From: Candidatus Heimdallarchaeota archaeon B3_Heim
GTDB lineage: Archaea; Asgardarchaeota; Heimdallarchaeia; Hodarchaeales; Hodarchaeaceae
DNA length: 64,000 bases
Assembly: GCA_003144275.1 (NCBI GenBank)
Contig: NJBF01000012.1
Span: 24,098-88,097 of the forward strand
Direction of reading: 5' to 3'
The notes under the pieces are model-generated. The model had not been told where the DNA came from. It saw only the letters and a program-made list of their open reading frames with translations, and did not search any database. Positions 27,230-34,968 of the stretch are shown here, in pieces. Every line of letters starts with the position of its first letter. The stretch's first letter is position 1. Position numbers and translations under genes: made by a program.

Positions 27230-28909
27230 TCAATTTGGTTTAAAATCTCGACGTAAGGGAGTAAACATAGGTACATATAATAGAGGAACCCAATCTTTGG
27301 GATTAGGCCGCCAGCGACCGATAACGGCTTTCACTTCTTCTCCTTCAGTGAAGTTACAAATCTTAGGATTGTAATTAAAACCTCTTACCATCTTTTGATC
27401 GAACATTGCCCAGTAGGGTTTGCCAGGATGACCCGCAGTCTTTTTCGTTGAGGGACTGAAAAAGTTTACACTCTTGATCCGAGCTCTTTTAGGGATTTGC
27501 ACTGTTTCTAATTGCTCTCCGCAAATTCTCTTCGCATCGGAAGCATCCTTCTGTATTCCTCTAAGACATTTACCTTTCAATGCTTCAAATTTCATTGGAG
27601 GGGCAAAATCAGGAAAATTGTCTTTGCTCCAACTATCCCCGAAATAGACGGCTCCACATTTGGGGCAACCCTCAACTTCATAAAATTCTTCTGAGATAGG
27701 TTCATAATCAATTAACGCAATATGTTTGGCTGCATTATCTGGATTATCTCGGAATCGGATATAATCATCAACGGATATTTTTTGCTTGTACTCAATCTGT
27801 TCCTGAACAGTAGGAACACCATTATTTGCAGCTTTAGATCCATTTTGTTTGACATTTATACTAATGACATCTGAACCAGCACCTGAACCATAAAGAACAG
27901 TCATAATTTCATCGCCATCCTGAGCTCTTTCAATCGCATCACACAATGCGGTAGGAGCAGTTGCAGAATATCCATTGGCGATTTGGGGCGCCAAGTTCGA
28001 AACCTTTACCTGAGGTTTGATACCAAGCATTTTACCATCAGTATCAAATTCTTTCTCAGCAAGTTTGACCTTATAGAAATTTGAAATATCAAGCAAGGCT
28101 TCATTCGGGAAAGAACCATTCGGACTATGGATAACCCAAGTTTTATTAGGGAGACACTTGGGATCTATCGAATACCGTTCCACATGTTTCTTCACAGCAG
28201 ATAAAATCATCCCACGAAAGGCTAAACTAGTACCCTGACCTTCATGTTCAGGAAAACTTTGTCCTTCTTTTCTAACGAAGTCTGAAAAATCATAATTAAT
28301 GGAAGTACGGCCTTTAAGTTCAGCAATACCATTATCCTTCGCTAGGATAATCGTTGTAGAATAGAAAGAGGCAGAGAATTCAAGATCATCACCAGGTGCT
28401 CCTTGAGAAGCATCAGTGGCAGTAATTGCTACATATCGACAGCGATCCGCGTCTATCAGTGCAGCACCAATCTCTAAGAATTCTCCAAATGGTTTACAGG
28501 CGAATTCTCCGCGTACTCCAAATCGTAAATTCGTCAATCCCGCTTTTCCAGCAATTGCTGTACTAGATTTTACAGCGTAGGGATAGGATTCGGATACTAC
28601 GAATAACGCATCAATTTGAGTGGGATCAATGCCCGCTCTTTTAACAGCATAGTTTAAGCTTTGAATGCCAGCGGTTAAAGCATCTTCATTTGGTCCAGGC
28701 ACAATTTTCTCTATTAATAAGAGACGTTGATTATATACCCACCGAACGGATCTTAATGCTTTACCTCTGAAACGGTTAACTGTGTTTTTCATCATTCTAA
28801 ATGCAGTTTTATAATGCAATTGTGACATAGAATGATAATGATCAACTAACTCCTCTATTTCCAGCCGGTTGACAGGAATGAATGAAGCGATTGATTTAAT
28901 CTCAGCCAT
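27230..28909 (-). CDS. Archaeal HMG-CoA synthase-like protein fused to a DUF35 zinc-ribbon/OB domain
   Basis: The 559-residue chain is much longer than archaeal HMG-CoA synthase (about 350). Residues 1-390 are thiolase-fold: PGPNED (Glu75), SESYPYAVK, the acyl-accepting cysteine C138 in GEFACK, HSPNGSFP (H261), and GSGAGSD. An extra basic segment lies at about 36-58. Residues 400-559 resemble DUF35: possible zinc ligands C415, C418, C448 and C463, then an OB-like barrel (ARIKSVNFFSP, GEEVKAVIGRWRP). In archaea, HMG-CoA synthase, acetoacetyl-CoA thiolase and a separate DUF35 protein form one complex; here two are a single chain. No thiolase gene is adjacent. Likely role: mevalonate entry, or another acyl-condensing step. 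Confidence 0.8.
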   Translation of the reverse strand: MAEIKSIASFIPVNRLEIEELVDHYHSMSQLHYKTAFRMMKNTVNRFRGKALRSVRWVYNQRLLLIEKIVPGPNEDALTAGIQSLNYAVKRAGIDPTQIDALFVVSESYPYAVKSSTAIAGKAGLTNLRFGVRGEFACKPFGEFLEIGAALIDADRCRYVAITATDASQGAPGDDLEFSASFYSTTIILAKDNGIAELKGRTSINYDFSDFVRKEGQSFPEHEGQGTSLAFRGMILSAVKKHVERYSIDPKCLPNKTWVIHSPNGSFPNEALLDISNFYKVKLAEKEFDTDGKMLGIKPQVKVSNLAPQIANGYSATAPTALCDAIERAQDGDEIMTVLYGSGAGSDVISINVKQNGSKAANNGVPTVQEQIEYKQKISVDDYIRFRDNPDNAAKHIALIDYEPISEEFYEVEGCPKCGAVYFGDSWSKDNFPDFAPPMKFEALKGKCLRGIQKDASDAKRICGEQLETVQIPKRARIKSVNFFSPSTKKTAGHPGKPYWAMFDQKMVRGFNYNPKICNFTEGEEVKAVIGRWRPNPKDWVPLLYVPMFTPLRRDFKPN

Positions 28910-28930
28910 AAGTTACAAATCCAAATTCAT

Positions 28931-29029
28931 TTACTTTATATAAAAAATTCTTTTGATAGGTCTTATAGATACTTCTATTTTAATCCTATTGGCAGGAATA
29001 AACGAGGCGGTCGATTTTATCACAGCCAT
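28931..29029 (-). pseudogene. Decayed tandem copy of the 5' end of the HMG-CoA synthase-like gene
   Basis: A 32-codon frame begins MAVIKSTASFIPANRIKIE, matching MAEIKSIASFIPVNRLEIE at the start of the intact gene exactly 120 bases downstream. After residue 19 similarity ends, and the frame runs into the intact gene's promoter and stops. The copy's own upstream region still resembles a promoter (TTTATAATA near 29057-29065). It is too short to be an enzyme, so it is a remnant, or just possibly a leader peptide. Confidence 0.65.
28935..28944 (-). promoter_or_regulatory. TATA box of the HMG-CoA synthase-DUF35 gene
   Basis: TTTATATAAA is centred 30 bases before the ATG at 28909, which predicts a nearly leaderless transcript, consistent with the absence of a ribosome site. 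A degraded version occurs at the same place in the upstream duplicate. Confidence 0.6.
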
Positions 29030-29130
29030 TAGTTTAACAGTCCAGAGTTATTACCTATTATAAAGGGCTGCGAGTATACCTATGCCAGAAACAGTTCTAG
29101 TCACAGTCCTTCAGAATGAAAAAACCTTTC

Positions 29131-29173
29131 ATTTTCATAATAAACCTTTCTTTTATTTTCATAATAAAGGTTT
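29131..29173. repeat. Short direct and inverted repeats in the ilvE-HMGS spacer
   Basis: ATTTTCATAATAAA occurs twice (29131-29144 and 29155-29168). AAACCTTT at 29142-29149 pairs with AAAGGTTT at 29166-29173, giving an eight-base stem. It could be the 3' end signal of the aminotransferase transcript or just AT-rich repetition. Nothing else is seen between 29066 and 29318. Confidence 0.35.
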
Positions 29174-29318
29174 CTGGAGATTCCTTACCGACAAAACATC
29201 GAAATGGGTGTGTGCACTGGGTTAGCAAGTAACCTCGTGATTCACTACTCCAAAATAATTTCCAAATAATATGAAATGGTATTCATCTAATGTCTTGATT
29301 AAAGCATAAATGACTCGT

Positions 29319-30401
29319 TTATATCACTTGAACGATCCAATTATATGGATCTGGAATGTTACCATATTGAATATCGAGGAGTCTTTTTGACACTTTCTTC
29401 GTCAAAGATCCGACCTTAAACTCATTAATGATATGATTCTCCCCTTGATAAAATAGGCTGCCTGTGGGAACAATAGATGCGGCTGTTCCCGTTCCAAAAC
29501 TTTCTACAAGAGCTCCTTCTTTGATTCCTCTTACAATTTTGTCAATAGCAAGTGATTCTTCTTTAACAGTATATCCAAAGTCTTGAATAAGCTGGATTGC
29601 GCTTTCACGCGTGATTCCATGCACAATGGTATCACCCTCTATTGGAGTTGTGTAAACAATATCATTATAAACAAAAAAGATGTTCATTGCTCCTACCTCC
29701 TCCACATAACGTCGATGGATCGCATCAAGCCATAAGACCTGATCAAACCCCGCTTTTTTAGCTTCCTGTCCTACAAGAAGACTTCCTGCATAATTTCCTC
29801 CTGTTTTTGCATTCCCCATTCCTCCTGGTGCAGATCTAATATATTGCTCACTGACATAAAGTTTCAAAATTTCAGGGAAATATGATCTAGAGGGTGAAAG
29901 GATAATAAAGAATAAATATTCGTTAGATGCGCGTAACCCCAAGCATGGTTCGGTTCCTATCATTGCGGGCCGAATGTAAATTGTTGATCCCTTGGATTTA
30001 GGAACCCAATCTTTTTCAATAATTAAAAGCTCCTTTAATCCAGTTAAATATATCTCTGGGTCAATTTCTGGCATCATCATACGTTGTGCAGATAGATTGA
30101 ATCGTGCAGCATTTTTTTCTGGTCTAAACAGGTTAATATGCCCTTCTTGAGTCCAAAAGGCTTTTTGACCCTCAAAAATGGTTTGACCATAATGGAAGCA
30201 CACTGCTGTAGGATCTAGAATTATTGGGGCATATTTCTTGATTGTTAGGTCTTTCCATGTTCCATCTCTATAACTAGCTGTGAACATTCTATCAGTTTTA
30301 ATCTGTCCAAAGCCTATGTCTTCTTCGGATTCATATTTCGGCTTTAATTCAGCTTCAGGTATTTCCTCAATGTGTATTTGCAGTGCTTTCATGTCTTTCA
30401 A
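29319..30401 (-). CDS. ilvE: Branched-chain amino acid aminotransferase
   Basis: A 360-residue fold-type IV PLP aminotransferase of the long (eukaryotic/Bacillus-like) type. The Schiff-base lysine K199 is in GNAKTGGNYAGS. FEGQKAFW, RPEKNAARFN, VEEVGAMNIFFV and GTAASIVPTG are classic. It interconverts leucine, isoleucine and valine with their 2-oxo acids using 2-oxoglutarate. In this window it fits with the 2-oxoacid oxidoreductase and acyl-CoA dehydrogenase genes in branched-chain amino acid breakdown, and with leuCD in synthesis. It is monocistronic, with a long spacer upstream. Confidence 0.93.
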   Translation of the reverse strand: MKDMKALQIHIEEIPEAELKPKYESEEDIGFGQIKTDRMFTASYRDGTWKDLTIKKYAPIILDPTAVCFHYGQTIFEGQKAFWTQEGHINLFRPEKNAARFNLSAQRMMMPEIDPEIYLTGLKELLIIEKDWVPKSKGSTIYIRPAMIGTEPCLGLRASNEYLFFIILSPSRSYFPEILKLYVSEQYIRSAPGGMGNAKTGGNYAGSLLVGQEAKKAGFDQVLWLDAIHRRYVEEVGAMNIFFVYNDIVYTTPIEGDTIVHGITRESAIQLIQDFGYTVKEESLAIDKIVRGIKEGALVESFGTGTAASIVPTGSLFYQGENHIINEFKVGSLTKKVSKRLLDIQYGNIPDPYNWIVQVI

Positions 30402-31177
30402 AGTGTTGTTTTTCTCAAGCCTAATTAATTTTACTCAGAATCCACAACAAATTTTTACCAACAAAGGATTTACTCAATTTGTGAATAAATAAATTTCTTT
30501 CAGATTCAGAAATCTCTCTCTGTCTCACGGTTATAAGAAATTACATTCCAATAAACACAGATAATATTAGAATATTTGAGCTGGAACAAAATACAGTAAT
30601 AAAGACCCCTCATAGTCAAACTAGTAACTATTATCGATTTTAAGGAGAGATATGAGATATTTCTTAAGGAACAATCTCCGATATCCTCAATCATAATAGT
30701 TAAGGAAAATGGATTATTTTGTCGGATTTACTTAAAATCTCATTTGTCTCAGTCTTCAACGTCATTTTGTCAATAAAATAAAATAAAATCTAGAAATTCA
30801 GTATAAGATTAAACCTTGGTCATAAAAACAATTCAAAAACGTTAGTTCACAACTATTTCAACTACAAACGAATTTCCAGATCCTAATACTTCTCTTAGGA
30901 TATTTCTCTTAGAGAAAGAGTGACCCCCCGATAGTAGATATTTTTTTTTGGAAAATAAAACCTGAAAAGGACTTAACTTTAGAATGGTCTTTGGAAATCT
31001 TAAATAATTTTAATGAATTTAACCTAGTGCTTTATATTAATATTGACACTAAATCCTGTACTAAACTCTCATCTTGGTACAGCTGGTTGAATCTGTACGC
31101 TAACTGAAATAAATCCCACATTCAGCTAAACGATTAATTATGCTATGATCCTTGTACTAGATATTATGTAATATTAT
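30402..31177. other. 776-base region with no convincing gene
   Basis: This AT-rich spacer holds only short frames lacking coding signs (for example 30506-30694 minus, 62 codons, no ribosome site). Two small perfect inverted repeats lie side by side: ATCCTAA/TTAGGAT (30880-30901) and TTTCTC/GAGAAA (30903-30917). A run of nine or ten T follows near 30940-30950. That combination could end or form a non-coding RNA, but I see no tRNA or known RNA motif. Confidence 0.35.
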
Positions 31178-31330
31178 TCAATCAATTCCGCTACCAAGTG
31201 GACCATTCATACCCGCGCCAACAGTGGAAGCAACCATGAACAATAATATCATGAATATCAAAGGAAGCATTTTTAGTAGTACTAGTTCAGCATTGAATTT
31301 CGATTCTCTTATTCTTTCTTTCTTTTGCAT
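31178..31330 (-). CDS. Small single-span membrane protein (50 residues)
   Basis: This short frame reads MQKKERIRESKFNAE, then one hydrophobic helix (about residues 16-38, LVLLKMLPLIFMILLFMVAS), then a glycine-rich tail TVGAGMNGPLGSGID. A charged N-terminus, a single span and a small polar tail give a clean topology with the tail outside. I recognise no family; it is not a Sec61-beta, whose span is C-terminal. It lies alone in a kilobase spacer, divergent from the two-HTH regulator gene. Confidence 0.45.
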   Translation of the reverse strand: MQKKERIRESKFNAELVLLKMLPLIFMILLFMVASTVGAGMNGPLGSGID

Positions 31331-31431
31331 TTATTTTCACCATTTTCTTTAAAGTCGTCATTTTCAGTTTTTGGACTAGAGAAAATCTCCGCATCTTTTT
31401 ACTGAAATTACTGATAACTTTACTAGATATC

Positions 31432-31439
31432 CTTATAAA
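31432..31439 (+). promoter_or_regulatory. TATA box deciding the start of the two-HTH regulator
   Basis: TTATAAAC lies only eight bases before the ATG at 31447 but about 40 before the ATG at 31480. An archaeal start site about 25 bases downstream would fall near 31461, after the first ATG, so the second is the likely start. Confidence 0.4.
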
Positions 31440-31479
31440 CTATACGATGATCCTCATATATCACTTAGGACGAAATAGG

Positions 31480-32922
31480 ATGCAACCTCAAAGCCAAAGC
31501 ACAGAAATAATCGATAGGATCCGACAAAATCCTGAACAGAAGGTAGATACCTTCGTTCTTGATTTTCTGGATATTTGGTTTGAGATTCACAATTTAACTG
31601 AAAAATGCAATCTTGAGGATGCACTTAAGATATGTCAATCATTACTACCTTCCCATATCCTCCCATTTTTTGAAAAATACAAAGATGAGGGGAATCTACA
31701 AAAGCACAAGGGATGGATCGACGCGTATGCATCTATCTATCTGAAATGGGGTGAACGAGGAGGATTTCTTTTTCCGTTAACTCTGGTCATATACGAAATT
31801 GCGTATAATGATAAGGGAATACTATTCGACCTTCTAAAGCAACTAAGGATGGGTATTAATAGAGGTAGCAAGGTCGAACTTTACGAAATAATATTTCCCA
31901 TTTTAACTAATTTTACCGTCCCTCTTGATGAATTAGATTTAGGTATAATGAAAGCATATCAAACTTTGCAACCTCTAAAATCTATCTTATTCAAAAACCC
32001 AGAGAATAAATCGTTTGCTGAAATCCTTGATGTTTCAACCCGAACGATAATACGTAGATTAAAAGTTCTTAATCTACTCCAAATTGTACGTCCTGTTCAA
32101 TTTATTGACATGGGGAAATTAGGATATGAATCATTACTTTACGTTCATCAAAATCCGTTTCCAAAAGAATTTCAGAAAAATTTGCTATTTTCGTGCAATT
32201 TAACGGTAGGAAACTTCAGCATTGTGCAACTACCATCATCTCAGCTTGCAGCTCAGACTAAACTTCAAGATAAACTTGATTTGATCATGGCTCAACCGAT
32301 GGTAAAGCGTACAACCTCCTGGAATCTCAATAGTCTCTCCAGTGGAGAAGCGACGTGGAAGAATCCACCTACGTTCTTCTTTTCAAAACCCGAAACAAGT
32401 GTAACTACTCCAACTGCTGATGTTAATCTAAATCTAAGACCAACCTTCGACTCCTTCAGAAAATTAACGCGAGCAGATTTCAATCTATTAGATTTCATCG
32501 CAAGAGAAGGCGGATTTAAAAATCTCAATGATTTAAGTAAAGCAATTAAAGTAAATAGGATGGAAGTCTCTAACCGATTAAAAGAGTACACCGATGAAGA
32601 TCTAATTTTCAAAGCTCATCAATTTTTCAACATCGGATTGGATCTGTCGATTTTCTTCTTTATTTCAGATGTTGAAGATAAAATTCCGTGGATTTCACAC
32701 CTTCTTACTTTTCCCAAAGTCGATGTCTTCTATCAGAAAGAAGAGAACCCTCATTATTATTTCGGTTATCTTAAACTTCCCAATACGTGGATCAAACCAT
32801 TTGCACGTAAGATAGATCTTATTCGCAATGAGTACGATGTTAAAGTCTATTATAAAATTGCGAGTGCCATTGATCACTTCAAATGGGGAATTTCATTGGC
32901 AGATACCTACTCATATCGTTAA
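31480..32922 (+). CDS. Transcription regulator with two helix-turn-helix regions
   Basis: A 480-residue cytoplasmic protein. A helical N-terminal third is followed by a first HTH (NKSFAEILDVSTRTIIRRLK, ending VLNLLQIV) at about 180-210 and a second (DFNLLDFIAREGGFKNLNDL, KAIKVNRMEVSNRLKEY) at about 330-370. Each is followed by a beta-rich stretch. The two halves look like diverged copies of one HTH-plus-sensor unit, as in large archaeal regulators of the AsnC/PadR type. The ligand and targets are unknown. An ATG at 31447 is in frame but lies too close to the TATA box. Confidence 0.65.
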   Translation: MQPQSQSTEIIDRIRQNPEQKVDTFVLDFLDIWFEIHNLTEKCNLEDALKICQSLLPSHILPFFEKYKDEGNLQKHKGWIDAYASIYLKWGERGGFLFPLTLVIYEIAYNDKGILFDLLKQLRMGINRGSKVELYEIIFPILTNFTVPLDELDLGIMKAYQTLQPLKSILFKNPENKSFAEILDVSTRTIIRRLKVLNLLQIVRPVQFIDMGKLGYESLLYVHQNPFPKEFQKNLLFSCNLTVGNFSIVQLPSSQLAAQTKLQDKLDLIMAQPMVKRTTSWNLNSLSSGEATWKNPPTFFFSKPETSVTTPTADVNLNLRPTFDSFRKLTRADFNLLDFIAREGGFKNLNDLSKAIKVNRMEVSNRLKEYTDEDLIFKAHQFFNIGLDLSIFFFISDVEDKIPWISHLLTFPKVDVFYQKEENPHYYFGYLKLPNTWIKPFARKIDLIRNEYDVKVYYKIASAIDHFKWGISLADTYSYR

Positions 32923-33305
32923 TTTTTCATAATAAACTTGAAGAGGAGAGTATAGTTCAGTATCAATTTTTATGACCAGATTTCTGCCTAAATTATTGAC
33001 GAGGATGAAATTCGGGAAGGTTCTCGTCTGCCTGGTGGTTACTATGGGATTATTTCATTCAGCATCAGACTCTCTGGGGTGATAAATTTCTTTATCATCG
33101 TGTCGAATTTTCTGGGACAGAATGGTCACTTTCTTTAAGATTTCCTACCATTATAGTAATTTTCTCGAAGAATTACCCTGAATTATTGAAGCGAACAACA
33201 ATTTATAAGGAACATAATTCTCCTACCACTTAGTGTCCTGCCTACTAATAAATAAAGATTTTTTGTTGGTAAAAGCTTAATTCCAATAATTTGAAGGATG
33301 TAAAT
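32923..33305 (+). other. 383-base spacer with a possible frameshifted small gene
   Basis: An ATG at 32972 opens 36 codons (MTRFLPKLLTRMKFGKVLV, ending HSASDSLG) to a TGA at 33080-33082. Shifting one frame at that point continues SLWGDKFLYHRVEFSG to a TAG at 33231-33233. A hydrophobic first helix followed by DKFL is faintly VanZ-like, so this may be a decayed small membrane-protein gene. Otherwise it is non-coding. Confidence 0.25.
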
Positions 33306-33923
33306 ATGCAAGAAAATACAACTAATTTACGCATTTACGGCCCACAGATGCCTGAGGCTATTGAACGATTGCATAATCTAGAAGAGAAAGTAGTTGCTGA
33401 ATTACCCATCGAGCGTGGTGAGATCAATATTGGTAAGTATGATTATATTTACCACTGGGAAAAAGCACCCACTCCTGAGCCTTTATTAACTCTTATTGAA
33501 TATATTGATGATATATTTACTGGTTTACCCGCTCGCTATTCCATTACTACAGAGGGATATCATTCTCGCCGATTAACAGCAGAACTTGACCGTCGGGGTT
33601 CACATACAACTTTCAGCTTTGTCCGGATTCACGGACCGAGCATATCGAAAGCTCTTCGGGCTATTGAAAAAGTTGTAGAAGATGTCGAGACTACAAGTAC
33701 AATACAATCACTAAAATCGTCTGTTCTTGTAGGTGAGCAGGATTATGCCTTTGAATGGGATCATTATCCTACAGTGGATGAGATTCATAGTTTACTTGCC
33801 TCAATCGATAAGCTAGTTGAACCTACAGGCGCTTTGTACAAAACGTCTACCTTAAAAAACGTCTATCGGACTGAAAAAGTGATTGACGATCATACTTCTG
33901 ATAATTTAATGGCATTCTTATGA
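33306..33923 (+). CDS. Hypothetical protein with two copies of one domain
   Basis: The 205-residue protein is an internal duplication. Copy one starts LRIYGPQMPEAIERLHNLEE and ends with IYHWEKAPTPEPLLTLIEYI. Copy two starts FVRIHGPSISKALRAIEKVV and ends with AFEWDHYPTVDEIHSLLASI. Shared features are RI-aromatic-GP, an amphipathic helix, an acidic strand, a W before a proline, and a final helix. I do not recognise the family. There is no signal or membrane segment. The ATG at 33306 follows AAGGA at 33294-33298 by seven bases; a TTG at 33291 is less likely. The gene appears to be monocistronic. Confidence 0.6.
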   Translation: MQENTTNLRIYGPQMPEAIERLHNLEEKVVAELPIERGEINIGKYDYIYHWEKAPTPEPLLTLIEYIDDIFTGLPARYSITTEGYHSRRLTAELDRRGSHTTFSFVRIHGPSISKALRAIEKVVEDVETTSTIQSLKSSVLVGEQDYAFEWDHYPTVDEIHSLLASIDKLVEPTGALYKTSTLKNVYRTEKVIDDHTSDNLMAFL

Positions 33924-33993
33924 GCTAATTTCAATTGGTTTTCAGTAGATGGGAATAAAAAGAGTGTCGCTCTTATCTTGAGCAGATTGAAAA

Positions 33994-34260
33994 ATGAATT
34001 CTGCGGAAAAACGACGACTACGGGCAATACTCATTCTAAGTCTATTTGTAATCTTAGCCTGGGCACCGTGGATTACAGAAGATAGGGCAAATGAATTAGT
34101 TACTAGTCACCTAGGAGGGGAGACTCCTTATAATTACCTTGGGGAGACTGTTTTAGTCAAGAATATTCCACGGTCTTTTGTAAAACTTCCATTTATTGCG
34201 TTAGTTTACTTCCCTGGAGAAGCAGTTTATATTGTCACGTTTTTTGGCTGGGTAATTTAA
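33994..34260 (+). CDS. Small membrane protein, two predicted helices
   Basis: An 88-residue hypothetical protein with a basic N-terminus (SAEKRRLR), a first span near 10-26 (AILILSLFVILAWAPWI), a polar loop, and a second span near 66-88 (KLPFIALVYFPGEAVYIVTF). No family is recognised. It follows the duplicated-domain gene after 70 bases on the same strand and faces the MGMT gene across 25 bases. Confidence 0.5.
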   Translation: MNSAEKRRLRAILILSLFVILAWAPWITEDRANELVTSHLGGETPYNYLGETVLVKNIPRSFVKLPFIALVYFPGEAVYIVTFFGWVI

Positions 34261-34285
34261 TAAAAAACCCCAGAAAGACTCGAAT

Positions 34286-34858
34286 TTAAAGAGGAGAAAT
34301 GATCTTTCGTGTTTTTCTAAAGAGATTTATGACATCAATTCCTTCTCTTTCTAGCAACACTTTTTTCATGTGTGGATCATCGCCATACTTTCCTAAGGAG
34401 TTTGCACGAGTAATACGATGGCAGGGGATCAGAATAGGGAAACGAGTTTTGGCCATACATGTACCAGCGAATCGAGCTGCTCCTTCAAAACCAGATTTTG
34501 CAGCTAATTCTCCATAGGAAAGTGTTGTGCCAAAAGGTACGCTAGTACATGTTTTTAGAACTTGGACCTGTTTTTTGGAATACCCTCTATAATCAAGAGG
34601 TAGTTGATTTTGGACTAGATAGTCCTTTCCTATCCATCTTTGGTAAATAATTTCTGCTGTTTCCTCTACTAACCCATTATACGACTCATTGTCATAATTA
34701 GCTACTACTTTGCTCTCTGGAAAATACTTCGCTATTTTCTCTTCTACAGTGACCCTAGTTCGATAAGGTACTGTATTTCCGAACACTCCTCGGGTTGTAA
34801 TACACACTCCGATAAAAAAATTGTCCTTCTGTACAATTTTCCACTCTGTTTTAGACAC
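34286..34858 (-). CDS. ogt: Methylated-DNA-protein cysteine methyltransferase
   Basis: A 190-residue O6-alkylguanine-DNA alkyltransferase. The acceptor cysteine C146 is in PILIPCHRI, and the DNA-binding helix region VPFGTTLSYGELAAKSG and the late GKYGDDPHMKKVLLEREG are typical. It repairs O6-methylguanine in a single suicide reaction. The N-terminal 90 residues are the usual diverged ribonuclease-like domain. It is alone on its strand, upstream of a 110-base spacer. Confidence 0.93.
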   Translation of the reverse strand: MSKTEWKIVQKDNFFIGVCITTRGVFGNTVPYRTRVTVEEKIAKYFPESKVVANYDNESYNGLVEETAEIIYQRWIGKDYLVQNQLPLDYRGYSKKQVQVLKTCTSVPFGTTLSYGELAAKSGFEGAARFAGTCMAKTRFPILIPCHRITRANSLGKYGDDPHMKKVLLEREGIDVINLFRKTRKIISPL

Positions 34859-34968
34859 CGAGAAATCCTCTCATCACTAACCTTTGTTAATTGTTCCTTT
34901 TTCTGGTTACTTATCAAGTATCAGTTAGCTGAAATCCTTGATATATGACCTTTACTAGTGTCCTACCT

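Larger units (their letters stand above)
28851..29065. repeat. Diverged tandem duplication, two copies of about 95 bases with 120-base period
   Basis: Copy one (28851-28945) covers the first 20 codons and promoter of the HMG-CoA synthase-like gene. Copy two (28971-29065) repeats it with point changes and almost no length change: for example GACAGGAATGAATGAAGCG against GGCAGGAATAAACGAGGCG, and CTCAGCCATAAGTTACAAA against CACAGCCATTAGTTTAACA. Part of a 409-base gene-poor stretch (28910-29318). Confidence 0.7.
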
